From positions 372,001 through 436,000 of the forward strand of contig NZ_MAFC01000002.1 of the NCBI RefSeq assembly GCF_002013465.1: DNA of 64,000 nucleotides, written 5' to 3'. The notes beneath the pieces were generated by a model. It made no database searches. It was given only the letters and a program-made list of their open reading frames with translations, and was not told the DNA's origin. The DNA comes from Mycobacterium sp. D16R12 (GTDB lineage: Bacteria > Actinomycetota > Actinomycetes > Mycobacteriales > Mycobacteriaceae). This document shows, one piece after another, positions 49,567-59,223 of this stretch. Positions within the stretch are counted from its first letter, which is position 1. The number at the start of each line of letters is the position of its first letter. A program made the position numbers and the translations under genes.

Positions 49567-49585
49567 CGCGATTGCTCCATGCCGG

Positions 49586-50134
49586 TCATGGCAGTTGCTC
49601 CCAGGCACTGGCGAGTAGTTCGCGGGTGTCCCGCAACAGCTGCGGCAACACCTTGGAGTCACCGATGATGGTGATGAAGTTGGCGTCGCCGCCCCAGCGC
49701 GGCACCACATGCTGGTGCAAGTGCTCGGCCAGCGATCCGCCCGCGGCGGTGCCCAGGTTCAGCCCCACGTTGAAACCGTGTGGACGGGATACCTTCTTGA
49801 TCACCCGAATCGCCTTCTGGGTGAACGCCATCAGCTCGCGGCTCTCGTCCTCGGTGAGGTCTTCGAGCTCGGCGACCTGCCGGTAGGGCACCACCATGAG
49901 GTGTCCCGGGTTGTACGGGTACAGATTGAGCACCGCGTACACATGATCTCCGCGGGCAACCACCAACCCGTCTTCATCGGCCATTTCGGGGATGTCGGTG
50001 AACGGAGCGGACTCCGCCCCACTCGATTTCACCGCCTCGACGAGATAGGTCATCCGGTGCGGCGTCCAGAGCCGCTGCAGATGGTCGGGGTCACCCACTC
50101 CCCGGTCGGTGATGGTCGAGTCCTCGTCAGTCAC
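49586..50134 (-). CDS. HIT-family diadenosine tetraphosphate phosphorylase-like protein (Rv2613c type)
   Basis: A 182-residue histidine-triad protein. The triad [11 protein letters not shown] carries the catalytic histidines, preceded by [11 protein letters not shown]. The M. tuberculosis counterpart Rv2613c is described as an Ap4A phosphorylase. It overlaps thrS by eight bases and starts the PIM part of the operon; since ThrRS can make Ap4A, the coupling makes sense. Confidence 0.92.
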   Translation of the reverse strand: MTDEDSTITDRGVGDPDHLQRLWTPHRMTYLVEAVKSSGAESAPFTDIPEMADEDGLVVARGDHVYAVLNLYPYNPGHLMVVPYRQVAELEDLTEDESRELMAFTQKAIRVIKKVSRPHGFNVGLNLGTAAGGSLAEHLHQHVVPRWGGDANFITIIGDSKVLPQLLRDTRELLASAWEQLP

Positions 50135-52181
50135 GGGTTCCCAACTTCATGAGTTCGGCGGTGGGAGAAATGTTCTCGCGTCTGTTCACCCAGTCAATGA
50201 TGGCGGCGACGGCCTCATCACGGGGCACTCCGTTGACCTGGGTGCGGTCCCGGAAGCGGAAGCTCACGGCGCCCGCCTCCACATCACGGTCACCGGCCAG
50301 CAGCAGGAACGGCACCCGCTGGTTGGTGTGGTTGACGATCTTCTTGTTCATCCGGTCATCGCTGGTATCGACCTCTGCCCGAATACCCTGCGATCTGAGC
50401 TGCGCGACAATGTCACTGAGGTACGGCGCGTGGGCATCGGCGATCGGGATGCCGACGGCCTGCACTGGGGACAGCCAGACCGGGAAGGCACCCGCGTAGT
50501 GCTCGGTGAGCACGCCGAAGAATCGCTCGATGGACCCGAACAGCGCGCGGTGGATGAGTACCGGGCGCTGGCGCGTTCCGTCGGCGGCCGTGTACTCCAG
50601 CTCGAAGCGCTCGGGCATGTTGAAGTCGAGCTGAATGGTCGACATCTGCCAAGACCTGCCCAGCGCATCCTTTGCCTGCACCGAGATCTTGGGGCCGTAG
50701 AAGGCCGCGCCACCCGGGTCGGGGACGAGCTGCAGGCCGGAATCGCGCGCCACCTGCTCCAAGGTCTTGGTGGACTCTTCCCAGACCTCGTCAGAACCAA
50801 CGAACTTCGTATCGTCCTTGGTGGACAGTTCCAGGTAGAAGTCGTCGAGCCCGTAGTCGGACAGCAGGTCCAGCACGAACCGCAGCAGGGAGGTCAGCTC
50901 CTCGTGCATCTGCTCGCGGGTGGTGTAGATATGCGCGTCGTCCTGCGTCATACCGCGCACGCGGGTCAGGCCATGCACCACGCCGGATTTCTCGTACCGG
51001 TACACCGATCCGAATTCGAAGAGCCGCAACGGCAATTCACGGTATGAACGACCCCGGGCCCGGTAAATCAGATGGTGCATCGGGCAGTTCATGGGCTTGA
51101 GGTAGTAGTTCTGGCCCGGCTTGCGCACGGTGCCGTCGTCGTTGAGCTCGGCGTCGATCTGCATCGGGGGGAACATGCCGTCGGAGTACCAGTCCAGGTG
51201 CCCGGAGGTCTGGTACAGGTTCTCCTTGGTGATGTGCGGGGTGTTGACGAATTCATACCCGGCGGCCGAGTGCTTGGCGCGCGAGTAGTCCTCCAGCTCC
51301 TTGCGGATGATGCCACCCTTGGGGTGGAAAACCGGAAGGCCGGAACCGATTTCGTCGGGGAAGCTGAACAGGTCGAGCTCCACACCGAGCTTGCGGTGGT
51401 CGCGTCGCAGTGCCTCTTCCAGCAGTTCGAGATGTTTGTCGAGGGCTTCCTGGGACTCCCAGGCGGTGCCATAGACGCGCTGCATGCTGGCATTGGCCTG
51501 ATTGCCACGCCAGTAGGCCGCCGAGCTACGGGTCAGCCGGAACGCCGGGATGTGCTTGGTGGTGGGAATGTGCGGGCCACGACACAGGTCGAACCATTCC
51601 CGTTCCCCGGTGCGAGGATTCAGGTTGTCGTAGGCGGACAGTTCGTCGCCACCGACCTCCATGACTTCGGGGTCGTCGGCACCCGACTTATCGGAGACCA
51701 GCTCAAGCTTGAACGGCTCATTGGCCAACTCGGCCTGAGCCTCTTCCACCGAGCCGTAAACCCGGCGTGAAAAGCGTTGCCCCTCCTTGATGATCTGCTT
51801 CATCTTCTTCTCGAGGGCAGCCAGATCCTCGGGAGTGAAGGCGTGATCGATCCCGAAGTCGTAGTAGAAGCCATCGGTGATCGGCGGGCCGATGCCGAGT
51901 TTGGCCTTCGGGAAGAGGTCTTGCACGGCCTGGGCCAATACGTGCGCGGCCGAGTGGCGGATGACGCTGCGACCGTCCTCGGTGTTGGCCGCGACGGGCT
52001 CCACGTCGGTATCGGTCTCCGGGGTCCAGGACAAATCCTTCAAGGCACCGTCCACGCGCACGACAACGATGGCCTCGTCGCCCTTGCCCGGCAGACCGGC
52101 CTCGCGCACCGCCGTCCCCGCCGTCGTCCCGGCCGGCACCCGGATTGGGGCCACAAGGGAAGACGGGTTGGGCGCAGTCAT
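50127..52181 (-). CDS. thrS: Threonyl-tRNA synthetase
   Basis: A 684-residue class II synthetase. The N-terminal TGS domain (about 1-75) is followed by the editing domain with [10 protein letters not shown], the catalytic core with the zinc-ligand cysteine in [10 protein letters not shown] and [23 protein letters not shown], and the C-terminal anticodon-binding domain. It charges tRNA-Thr. First gene of the operon leading to PIM synthesis, with 92 bases upstream before the AraC-type gene. Confidence 0.98.
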   Translation of the reverse strand: MTAPNPSSLVAPIRVPAGTTAGTAVREAGLPGKGDEAIVVVRVDGALKDLSWTPETDTDVEPVAANTEDGRSVIRHSAAHVLAQAVQDLFPKAKLGIGPPITDGFYYDFGIDHAFTPEDLAALEKKMKQIIKEGQRFSRRVYGSVEEAQAELANEPFKLELVSDKSGADDPEVMEVGGDELSAYDNLNPRTGEREWFDLCRGPHIPTTKHIPAFRLTRSSAAYWRGNQANASMQRVYGTAWESQEALDKHLELLEEALRRDHRKLGVELDLFSFPDEIGSGLPVFHPKGGIIRKELEDYSRAKHSAAGYEFVNTPHITKENLYQTSGHLDWYSDGMFPPMQIDAELNDDGTVRKPGQNYYLKPMNCPMHHLIYRARGRSYRELPLRLFEFGSVYRYEKSGVVHGLTRVRGMTQDDAHIYTTREQMHEELTSLLRFVLDLLSDYGLDDFYLELSTKDDTKFVGSDEVWEESTKTLEQVARDSGLQLVPDPGGAAFYGPKISVQAKDALGRSWQMSTIQLDFNMPERFELEYTAADGTRQRPVLIHRALFGSIERFFGVLTEHYAGAFPVWLSPVQAVGIPIADAHAPYLSDIVAQLRSQGIRAEVDTSDDRMNKKIVNHTNQRVPFLLLAGDRDVEAGAVSFRFRDRTQVNGVPRDEAVAAIIDWVNRRENISPTAELMKLGTRD

Positions 52182-52273
52182 CAGCAGTTCTCCAATTCAG
52201 AGACGGGGGGTTTGCGAACTCATGCTATCGGTCCGCACCAGCGCCTTCCCAGCCTGATGGGCGCCGCGAGCGC

Positions 52274-53284
52274 TCAGGCCGATCGAGCCCGGAACGTATT
52301 CCGGTAGGCAAGCGGCGAGACCCCGGTGAGCCGGCGGAACTGCTCCCGGAAATTCGCAGGTGAACCGAACCCCACCTCGCGCCCGATCCACTCCACCGAG
52401 TCCGCGGAACTTTCCAACAACTGCTGGGCATGACGGACCCGCGCACCGGTCAGCCATTGCATGGGCGTCTGCCCGGTTTCGGCACGAAACCGCCGGTTGA
52501 GGCTGCGCACGCTGGTGGAGGCCTGGTCCGCAAGGTCCTCGAGGGACAGCTCGCGGTGTGCGTTCAGTTCGATCCACGCCAGGATCTCCCCAAGGCCTGC
52601 CTCGGTGCGCTGGCGGTTCCTGATCACGTACTGCGCTTGGCCACCGTCGCGGTGCAATGGGGTAACCGCCACCCGGGCAGCCTCGGCCGCGACCGCTGCC
52701 CCATGGTCGCGCGCCACCATGTACAGACACAGGTCCAACCCCGCCGCCGCGCCCGCCGACGTGAGCACCTGCCCCTCGTCGATGTAGAGGACATCGGCGT
52801 CCACGCGCACCGCCGGGAACATCTGCCGGAACAGCTCGGCGGCCATCCAGTGAGTGGTGGCGCGCTTGCCGTCGAGAATCCCGGCGGCAGCGAGGGTGAA
52901 GGCGCCCGCACAGATGGAGGCGATGCGCACACCGCGCCTGTGGGCGTCCTGCAGTGCCTCGACGACGCCGTCTGGCATGGGAGCCGTCACGTCATTGCGC
53001 GCCGGGACCACGATCGTGTCAGCCTCCGAAAAAGCCTCCAGCCCAATATCTGTCGCGATGCCGAAGGGTCCGGCGGAGACAATTGGCGCGGTCCCGCACA
53101 CCCGGACCCGGTAAGGCCGGGTGCCGTCGGCGAGGTGCACACGCCGGAACACCTCCACGGCGGTGGCCAGGTCGAAACCGATGGTGTCTGGAAGCGCAAG
53201 AACGACGACGGAGTGAGGCTTGTCCGAACGACCCGAAGATGCTGAGTGAGGCTTGTCCGAACGACCCGACGGCACGGAGTACAT
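52274..53284 (-). CDS. GlxA-type transcriptional regulator (DJ-1/PfpI plus AraC domains)
   Basis: A 336-residue regulator. Residues about 25-200 form a DJ-1/PfpI-like domain with Cys in SICAGAFTLAAAG; residues about 225-330 carry two AraC helix-turn-helix motifs (LSLEDLADQASTSVRSLNRRF and EWIGREVGFGSPANFREQF). It senses an unknown signal and binds DNA. The first 20 residues contain a direct repeat of SGRSDKPHS, from a 26-base DNA repeat. It is divergent from a second DJ-1 protein gene 83 bases away, the probable target. Confidence 0.88.
   Translation of the reverse strand: MYSVPSGRSDKPHSASSGRSDKPHSVVVLALPDTIGFDLATAVEVFRRVHLADGTRPYRVRVCGTAPIVSAGPFGIATDIGLEAFSEADTIVVPARNDVTAPMPDGVVEALQDAHRRGVRIASICAGAFTLAAAGILDGKRATTHWMAAELFRQMFPAVRVDADVLYIDEGQVLTSAGAAAGLDLCLYMVARDHGAAVAAEAARVAVTPLHRDGGQAQYVIRNRQRTEAGLGEILAWIELNAHRELSLEDLADQASTSVRSLNRRFRAETGQTPMQWLTGARVRHAQQLLESSADSVEWIGREVGFGSPANFREQFRRLTGVSPLAYRNTFRARSA
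53211..53269. repeat. 26-base direct repeat near the start of the GlxA-type gene
   Basis: Two identical 26-base copies at 53211-53236 and 53244-53269, a period of 33 bases. They encode the doubled SGRSDKPHS peptide of the regulator. Confidence 0.9.
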
Positions 53285-53367
53285 GCCGTCAGCCTAACTG
53301 TCATTGGCAATATCTCGTCGAATGGTGTCTATCTGGCCACTTCTGCTTCCGGAACGACACCACAACC

Positions 53368-54111
53368 ATGGCAATCATGCAGATAGCGATCCTGGCGTAC
53401 CCGGGCATGACGGCGCTCGACGCGATAGGTCCGTACGAAATGCTCCGTGGACTACCCGACGCCGAGCTTCGATTCGTCTGGCACGAGCCTGGCCCGATAG
53501 TGACCGACAGCGGTGTGCTGGTGCTCGGCGCGACACATTCCTTCGAGGAAACAGCGGCACCCGACGTCGTCCTGGTCGGGGGTTCGATACCGGCCACCAT
53601 GAGCACCGCCGCCGACGAGGGCGTACTGAGCTGGCTCCGGCGGGCACATCAGACCACGACGTGGACCACGTCGGTGTGCAGTGGGTCGCTCATTCTCGGT
53701 GCCGCCGGAATCCTGCGGGGTAAGGACGCCACCTGCCACTGGGCCGGACAGCGGGTGCTCTCCACCTTCGGTGCGAATCCCCAGCGGGACAAGCGCATCG
53801 TCTACGACGGCAAGGTGATCACCGCCGCGGGAGTATCGGCGGGACTCGATCTTGGGCTATGGCTCGTCGGTGAGATCGCCGGGCGGCCACGCGCCGAGGC
53901 CACGCAACTGTGCATCGAGTACGACCCGCAGCCGCCCTTCGATACGGGCCACATGAGCAAGGCCTCCGCCCGCAACAAGGCAGACGCGGCACGGATGATG
54001 AAGGGCATGATTTCGGCACGCGATGCCGGCGCAGAGCTCGTGGCGGGCTCAAAAGTGATGTGGACGAACGTCATCGACCAGGTGCGGAGAAGGTCAGCTG
54101 CCAAGCCCTAG
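53368..54111 (+). CDS. DJ-1/PfpI family protein (isonitrile hydratase-like)
   Basis: A 247-residue DJ-1/PfpI-fold protein. The acidic DAIGPYEMLRGLP strand and the nucleophile-elbow cysteine in TSVCSGSLILGAAG match isonitrile hydratase-like members; the C-terminal 40 residues are helical and basic. ATG at 53368 is taken; the frame continues upstream into the regulator gene antisense and is rejected. Divergent from the GlxA-type regulator, which likely controls it. Ends overlapping the TIGR02611 gene by 18 bases. Confidence 0.85.
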   Translation: MAIMQIAILAYPGMTALDAIGPYEMLRGLPDAELRFVWHEPGPIVTDSGVLVLGATHSFEETAAPDVVLVGGSIPATMSTAADEGVLSWLRRAHQTTTWTTSVCSGSLILGAAGILRGKDATCHWAGQRVLSTFGANPQRDKRIVYDGKVITAAGVSAGLDLGLWLVGEIAGRPRAEATQLCIEYDPQPPFDTGHMSKASARNKADAARMMKGMISARDAGAELVAGSKVMWTNVIDQVRRRSAAKP

Positions 54112-54507
54112 CGGGCTCTTCAGCCAGGGCGCCTCGATCCTGAGCAGCGCGGCAACCCAGCCGAGCGCGCCCAGTACCCACAGCGTCGCCACCACCAAGG
54201 CCGCGGTGAACAGCACCCCGATCCCCCGCACCCACTGCGGCTGGGTGGAGAACCAGGCCATGAATCTGTCGTATCGGCCCCGGACTGCGTGAAGAAGCTT
54301 TGCGGCCCAGGAGAATTCGGTAGCAAGAATGGCCAGACCGAGGAACACGATCGCCCAGCCGGGTCCCGGATACGGGATGGCAATGATGCCCACACCAAGC
54401 ACCACCAGACCGATGACGGCGACCACCACGCGGTAGACGATGTCGAGCGCCGGCCGATCCCGCACGGTGTCACGCCACCGGGCCCACCTGCGGGTGGCCC
54501 TGTTCAC
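54094..54507 (-). CDS. TIGR02611 family membrane protein
   Basis: A 137-residue protein with three predicted helices and the family signature IAIPYPGPGWAIVFLGLAIL (PGPGW). The short loop RGRYDRFMAWFSTQPQWVR is basic. Function unknown. Its start overlaps the stop of the thioesterase gene by four bases, suggesting one operon; it is convergent with the DJ-1 gene. Confidence 0.85.
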   Translation of the reverse strand: MNRATRRWARWRDTVRDRPALDIVYRVVVAVIGLVVLGVGIIAIPYPGPGWAIVFLGLAILATEFSWAAKLLHAVRGRYDRFMAWFSTQPQWVRGIGVLFTAALVVATLWVLGALGWVAALLRIEAPWLKSPLGLGS

Positions 54508-55133
54508 GGCTGGCCGGGATTGAGCTTCACGAAAAGCGCGTCGGCTTCGGCGAGCACATTGTCGCCGTCGAGCAATCTGCTGGTCAGGTATACCTTGCGC
54601 CCCTCCACCCGATCCAGAGTGCAGTCGTACTGCAGCTCCTTCTCGATCGGCGTGACCTTGCGGTAGTTGATGTTCAGATATGCGGTGCGCAACTTACGCA
54701 GGTCGGTCAGCAGCATCGTGCCGGTTCCGATGATGGTGTCGAAGAGCAGCCCGAGGCATCCGCCGTGCACGGCACCGTTTCGCCCCAGGTGATAGCGACC
54801 GAAAGTGGCTGTGCCCCTCAGTACTCCGCCATCAAAGCTGTCCACGGTCATCGGGACCAGCAGGATGTTTCCGCGCAGCGGGAGATCGGTGCGCCTGCCC
54901 GAGGGCGAGTCCCATTCCGAAACCTCGTACGGAGCCAGCAGCTCGTTCATGGCGTCGAGCTGGTTGGCCAGCGTGGTGACCATCTCATCGGGCGGCAGGG
55001 CAGCGCGGGCGCGGTCCTGCAGGGTTCGCAGCGCGTCGATGAAACGGCCGTAGTCCGGGCCGCCCTTGAGGGTGGGATCGGGCGGGTTGAATCCGCCTCC
55101 CTCATGCGCGGTTACTGCTTCCTCGGTGGTCAT
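54504..55133 (-). CDS. PaaI-type hotdog-fold thioesterase
   Basis: About 209 residues with a hotdog fold in the C-terminal half: GRNGAVHGGCLGLLFDTIIG is the PaaI active-site segment, with the acid in that helix. The N-terminal 80 residues are helical. It should cleave acyl- or aryl-CoA. The ATG at 55133 follows AGGTG; an in-frame GTG at 55139 is possible. Divergent from the DUF1990 gene with only about 20 bases between them. Confidence 0.85.
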   Translation of the reverse strand: MTTEEAVTAHEGGGFNPPDPTLKGGPDYGRFIDALRTLQDRARAALPPDEMVTTLANQLDAMNELLAPYEVSEWDSPSGRRTDLPLRGNILLVPMTVDSFDGGVLRGTATFGRYHLGRNGAVHGGCLGLLFDTIIGTGTMLLTDLRKLRTAYLNINYRKVTPIEKELQYDCTLDRVEGRKVYLTSRLLDGDNVLAEADALFVKLNPGQP

Positions 55134-55140
55134 GCTCACC

Positions 55141-55146
55141 TACGTT
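55141..55146 (+). promoter_or_regulatory. Probable -10 hexamer of the DUF1990 gene
   Basis: TACGTT ends six bases before the GTG at 55153; no ribosome binding site is present. The divergent thioesterase promoter must share this short gap. Confidence 0.45.
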
Positions 55147-55152
55147 ATTGGG

Positions 55153-55650
55153 GTGGATATTGCACAGCTGAGCCAGCTCCCGTTCACCTACCCCGAGATC
55201 GGCGCGACGGCCGGTGAGCTGCCCGCCGGATATCACCACGTACGCGAATCGCGGCAGCTCGGAACGGGTAGGGCACGGTTCGAGGAGGCCGCCGCGAGCC
55301 TCATGCGGTTCGGTATCCAACGCGGGATCGGGCTGCCGGTGCAGACCTCCGCACCACAGGCCGCCGCGGGCGTCAACGTGGCAACACACCTATGGCCGTT
55401 CTGGGCGTTGTGCCGCATCGTGTACGTGGTGGACGAGCCGAATCGGCGCGGTTTCGCATACGGCACGCTTCGCGGCCATCCCGAAACCGGCGAAGAGGTC
55501 TTCATCGTGCGCCTCGATCCGTCCAATGATGTTGTATCCGTGGAGATCACAGCCTTCTCCAGGCCGTCGTACTGGTGGGTCCGAATGGGCAATCTGGTAG
55601 TCAAACAGCTACAGCGCGTGGTAACTCAGCGATACCTGCGCGCACTCTGA
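55153..55650 (+). CDS. DUF1990 family protein
   Basis: A 165-residue protein of the DUF1990 family, found in many actinobacteria and plants. Conserved parts are QLPFTYPEIGAT, VNVATHLWPFWALCRIVYVVDE, GYGTLRGHPETGEE-like (here FAYGTLRGHPETGEEVF) and the C-terminal FSRPSYWWVRMG. Function unknown. GTG start at 55153 is supported by the -10 box six bases before it and by the family N-terminus. Confidence 0.82.
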   Translation: MDIAQLSQLPFTYPEIGATAGELPAGYHHVRESRQLGTGRARFEEAAASLMRFGIQRGIGLPVQTSAPQAAAGVNVATHLWPFWALCRIVYVVDEPNRRGFAYGTLRGHPETGEEVFIVRLDPSNDVVSVEITAFSRPSYWWVRMGNLVVKQLQRVVTQRYLRAL

Positions 55651-55884
55651 GTGTCGCGCAACTAAACGTCATGGATATAACCCTCCCCCGGTAACCTACG
55701 GGTTAGCTAGACCGTTTCGGCGGCAACTCCTCGGCGTGTCGACGAATATGCGTGTCAAGTGGTGTTTTCGCGCGAAGAGAACTCGATACGCAACATCCAG
55801 CAAATATTTTTGGCGTTATAATCGTTATGATATGTAACCTGTGGTTCAACTCAGATTCATGCCTAGTTAGGAGCTCTGAACCCC

Positions 55885-56196
55885 ATGGTTTCACTGCCCA
55901 CTCGCATCGCGTTGTTCGCCGGGGCCCTGGGCGCCTCGGCCGCGATGTACCTCGCCCCGGTGGCGGCTGCGGATCTCCCGGTGTGTTCCTCAGGAGAGAC
56001 GCCGTACAACCACAGCTGCCGGACCGCCTGCGCCGGCGGCGCACCGCGCGTCGGCGGAGCCTGCACACAGCCCGGCACCAACCTGTACGACCGCGGATTC
56101 CACGAGCCCACCCACGAGGGCGCCAACCCGCGCACTCCGCTGGGCACCAACCCGCAGGTTCCGTTCGGTACGAACACCACGACCGTTCTGCAATAA
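55885..56196 (+). CDS. Small exported protein of unknown function
   Basis: A 103-residue protein with a Sec signal peptide (about 1-29, cut after VAAA). The mature part has four cysteines in its first 35 residues, probably two disulfides, and a proline/asparagine-rich C-terminus with the near-repeat NPRTPLGTNP and NPQVPFGTN. A strong hairpin follows the stop. Similar small secreted proteins occur in mycobacteria; no function known. Confidence 0.78.
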   Translation: MVSLPTRIALFAGALGASAAMYLAPVAAADLPVCSSGETPYNHSCRTACAGGAPRVGGACTQPGTNLYDRGFHEPTHEGANPRTPLGTNPQVPFGTNTTTVLQ

Positions 56197-56209
56197 CGCA
56201 TTTCGGCAC

Positions 56210-56243
56210 GGCGCCCGGTTGGCAACGTTGTCAGCCGGGCGTC
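56210..56243 (+). terminator. Hairpin terminator after the small exported protein gene
   Basis: GGCGCCCGGTTG (56210-56221) pairs with CAGCCGGGCGTC (56232-56243) with two G-U type positions, 10-base loop, followed by TCCGTTT. It starts 13 bases after the stop codon. Confidence 0.65.
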
Positions 56244-56278
56244 TCCGTTTCAGGGTGTATCGCGCCTCCGAACCAGTG

Positions 56279-56324
56279 TGTCTACGCCATTGCGGGAATG
56301 AAACCGGCCGCAATGGCGTAGACA
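56279..56324. repeat. Perfect 17-base inverted repeat before the PPOX gene
   Basis: TGTCTACGCCATTGCGG (56279-56295) and its exact complement (56308-56324) enclose a 12-base loop and end six bases before the ATG at 56331. In RNA it would form a strong hairpin covering the ribosome binding region. It has no T run, so it is not a classical terminator. Confidence 0.9.
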
Positions 56325-56330
56325 TCAAAC

Positions 56331-56762
56331 ATGGAACTTCACGAGGCCGCGCGCGCACTCATCGGAGCGGGTGCTGACGCCACGCTCGTCACCATCAACG
56401 CCGACGGCACCCCCCAGGTATCCGTCGTCTGGGTCGCCCTGCAATCCACGCCCGAGGGCGACGAGCTGGTGGCGGCCCATCTGTCGGGCAATTACAAGAA
56501 GCTGCGCAACATTCGGCGCGATCCCCACGTAGCCCTGACCATCCTGGCCCCCAGCCAACCTGGGCAGCAGCGTGAGTACCTGTCCGTCACCGGCTCTGCG
56601 CGGGTGGTCGAGGGAGGCGGACTCGAGGTGCTCAAAGGGCTAGCCGTCGCGCTGCTGGGCTCCGACGAGCACTTCCCACCGCCCGGCTCCCCGGATGGAT
56701 ATCTGACCCGCGTCCGCATCGAATCGGTTGGCGGCCACGGCCCCTGGGCACCACAACCCTGA
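56331..56762 (+). CDS. PPOX class F420-dependent oxidoreductase family protein
   Basis: A 143-residue split-barrel flavin/deazaflavin-binding protein of the PPOX class F420-dependent group. Strands DATLVTINADGTPQVSVVWVAL and KKLRNIRRDPHVALTI bind the cofactor phosphate. Likely cytoplasmic, reducing an unknown substrate with F420H2. The inverted repeat immediately upstream may control its translation. It ends tail-to-tail with the LuxC-like gene (2-base gap). Confidence 0.87.
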   Translation: MELHEAARALIGAGADATLVTINADGTPQVSVVWVALQSTPEGDELVAAHLSGNYKKLRNIRRDPHVALTILAPSQPGQQREYLSVTGSARVVEGGGLEVLKGLAVALLGSDEHFPPPGSPDGYLTRVRIESVGGHGPWAPQP

Positions 56763-56764
56763 CC

Positions 56765-58129
56765 TCAGTCGCGGACGACGCCCTTGGTGCGCATGAGGAA
56801 GTCCGCGAGAAATCCGTCGTGCGGGACATCGAAAGCCGCATACGACGTGAGATGCCTACCGCTGTACACGTTGGCCACCGTTGGCTCGTTGAGAAGATCG
56901 TCGATCAGCTCCTCGTCCTTGGTGATCGCGTTGACCACCAAGGAATGCCACAGCGGGGTAAGGCCGTCGGCACGTGACCACGGAGCGATCCACACGCATG
57001 GGAAGGCCAGCTCAGTGTTCAGCGTGTCGATGTCGGCTCGCTCGAGCAGATGCACGGCCGGTCTCAGCGCGGCGGAGCCGTCGCCCAGGTCCGCCACCAC
57101 CTGATCGGCACCCAACAGCGGCGTGGCGCCCCCAGATTTCGCCGCCAGATACTCGGCAAGGCGCCTGGCGGCGTCGAGGGGCTGGACCGGCAACGCGGCG
57201 CGTTCGTCGGCGATAGGCAGCGGCACTATCGTCGCGAGCCTGGCAGTGATCGCCTCCGCCAGCGGTCGCGGATCACCCTCGTAGAGAACGGCCGTGGCGT
57301 TGGTGCAGGCCATACCGCCCTGCCCACTGATCGAGTCGACGATGACGTCGAGGTAATCACGCCAGTCCCGTTCGGCCGTGATGAGGATCTTGGTGCGGCC
57401 CGGCCCGTTCGCCATCACCGTCGGGTCGTGGGCGTACGTGTCCACGACGTCTTGCCCGCCGTAGACGACGGCGAGGTCAGCGGCGGTGATGATTTCGGCG
57501 GCGCCCGCATGGTCGGTGGGCAGGTACAGCGCGTCTTCGGGCCGAAATCCGGCCTGGCGCATTGCGTTGACGAGTCGGTGTCCGGTGAAGGGTTCGCGCC
57601 GCGACGGACGGATGGCCACTCGATATCCCAATGCCAGGGCCTGCGCCCACGCGCCGTGAACGCCGGGGCTGTTCCCCGACGCGTGCACGGCAAGCACCTC
57701 GCCGCGGCGTGTCCACACCGCGCTCCCCTGCCGGGTGTGCTCGTCACGCCAGTCCAGGGTCGCACCCACCGGCCGCGCCGGCGCCACCGAGTCGACGGCC
57801 CGACGGACCGCTTCGGCGACACCACGCGCGCTGGACCGCGCGATCGCGATCGGGAGCCCCGATACCCGGCTGACCACGTGGACGTACTGCTCAAAACCCA
57901 TGCCGCCGACCTCCGCGGTGCCAAAGATCTTGGCGGCCTCGGCCAGCGCGGCGTCACGCCGATCGGCCGGGAACGGCCGGACATGGCGCTGCGCCCGGAT
58001 GCTGCGGCTCACGTAGAGCGGGGGCACGATGCTCAACTCGGCGACCGGCGCCCCGGTCACATCGGTGATCGCCTCGCGGGTGCGGGTGCGGTACTCACCG
58101 CTGGGGCCGAGTGCATCAAGGGCAATCAC
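56765..58129 (-). CDS. LuxC-like acyl reductase (aldehyde dehydrogenase superfamily)
   Basis: A 454-residue protein of the aldehyde dehydrogenase superfamily related to LuxC acyl-CoA reductases. Cofactor-binding segments VHASGNSPGVH and VAIRPSRREPFTG are seen, and the catalytic cysteine is Cys275 in GGMACTNAT. It would reduce an activated acyl group to an aldehyde with NAD(P)H. The GTG start is two bases after the LuxE-like gene; the pair resembles LuxC/LuxE without luciferase. Last gene of a seven-gene operon; natural acyl group unknown. Confidence 0.82.
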   Translation of the reverse strand: MIALDALGPSGEYRTRTREAITDVTGAPVAELSIVPPLYVSRSIRAQRHVRPFPADRRDAALAEAAKIFGTAEVGGMGFEQYVHVVSRVSGLPIAIARSSARGVAEAVRRAVDSVAPARPVGATLDWRDEHTRQGSAVWTRRGEVLAVHASGNSPGVHGAWAQALALGYRVAIRPSRREPFTGHRLVNAMRQAGFRPEDALYLPTDHAGAAEIITAADLAVVYGGQDVVDTYAHDPTVMANGPGRTKILITAERDWRDYLDVIVDSISGQGGMACTNATAVLYEGDPRPLAEAITARLATIVPLPIADERAALPVQPLDAARRLAEYLAAKSGGATPLLGADQVVADLGDGSAALRPAVHLLERADIDTLNTELAFPCVWIAPWSRADGLTPLWHSLVVNAITKDEELIDDLLNEPTVANVYSGRHLTSYAAFDVPHDGFLADFLMRTKGVVRD

Positions 58130-58131
58130 GA

Positions 58132-59223
58132 TCAGTAAACGCCCTCGATCACCGGCTCGCCCTCGAAGGTGGCGACGGGCACCACCTCGCTGACGGAATC
58201 CCCGATCTGGCCCTCAGGGCCACGCAATCGGATCGCGCTGTCACGTTCGAGGTTGTTCGGAATGAACATGCCCTTGCTGATGTGGTTCATCACCACCTGA
58301 CCACGCTCTCCGTAGGGCACGCGCTCCCCGGTTACGGGGTCGATCACCCAGAACGCGACGTAGGGCGTCCGGGGGTCGAAGACGAAGGCATCGCCGTCGA
58401 CTCGAGTCTTGGCCTGGGACAGGATCATTGTGCTGCCGAAGGCCATCGCGATCGCGGCTGCCGGGAAGATCTCGCGGAGCAGGTCGAGGGTGTCCAGGTC
58501 CACGTGGGCGCCGCTGATCAGTATGTAGCGGATCTTCTGGTTGACCAAGTCCACCATGGCCTCGTCGCGGGCGATGGCACCCAGCAGCGGCGGGCTGGTG
58601 TGCAGATTGGCCACGTGCTGGGTCTGCAAGACGAACCGCGCCTGCTCCAGGACATGCTGGACGTAACCCGATACCTCGGCGGCAGCATGGCGTGCGGCAA
58701 GTTTCTTGACCCACCGCGGATCCAGGTCCACCGGATAGAACACCGACCCGAGGCGCTCACTGACCGCGCGAGAGAAGTGGCCGACCCCGTGCGGGCCGCT
58801 GGGCATGAGGAACAGCAGGCCCTGCCCCGCCACGAATCCGCCGGTGGTGAAGTCTTCGATCTGCCACTGGGTGACCTGCTCCACCCAGTCGGGCAGCTGC
58901 GCTGTGCGTTTGGGTGCGCCGGTGGTACCGCCCGATTCGAAGATCCTGGGCACGGGTGCTGGTGATCCGTAGCCGCGCGGAATGAGGTCCTCGACGGGTG
59001 CATGGCGCAGCTCGTTGACCAGGTTCGGGAACAGCCGTAGGTCATCGAAACTCTTGATGTCCGTGAGCGGCTGAAAGTCCAGGGTCTGCGCGGTGCGCAA
59101 CCAGAATGGCGAGCCGGTGTCCTCGCCAAAATGCCAGGCGATCGCGGCACGCAGATAGTCATCGGGATCGACCACCGGCGTGATCCTTGGCACGTCCAAC
59201 AGCGAGAAATCGACCTCGACCAT
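58132..59223 (-). CDS. LuxE-like acyl-activating (AMP-forming) enzyme
   Basis: A 363-residue adenylate-forming enzyme of the LuxE acyl-protein synthetase type. The AMP-binding loop FESGGTTGAPK is at about 95-105; later segments are ISGAHVDLDTLDLLREIFP and FGSTMILSQ. It is too short for a full acyl-CoA ligase with its C-terminal domain. ATG at 59223 is taken (a TTG at 59235 is also in frame). Together with the LuxC-like protein it should convert a carboxylic acid to an aldehyde. Separated by 106 bases from the upstream reductase gene. Confidence 0.82.
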   Translation of the reverse strand: MVEVDFSLLDVPRITPVVDPDDYLRAAIAWHFGEDTGSPFWLRTAQTLDFQPLTDIKSFDDLRLFPNLVNELRHAPVEDLIPRGYGSPAPVPRIFESGGTTGAPKRTAQLPDWVEQVTQWQIEDFTTGGFVAGQGLLFLMPSGPHGVGHFSRAVSERLGSVFYPVDLDPRWVKKLAARHAAAEVSGYVQHVLEQARFVLQTQHVANLHTSPPLLGAIARDEAMVDLVNQKIRYILISGAHVDLDTLDLLREIFPAAAIAMAFGSTMILSQAKTRVDGDAFVFDPRTPYVAFWVIDPVTGERVPYGERGQVVMNHISKGMFIPNNLERDSAIRLRGPEGQIGDSVSEVVPVATFEGEPVIEGVY

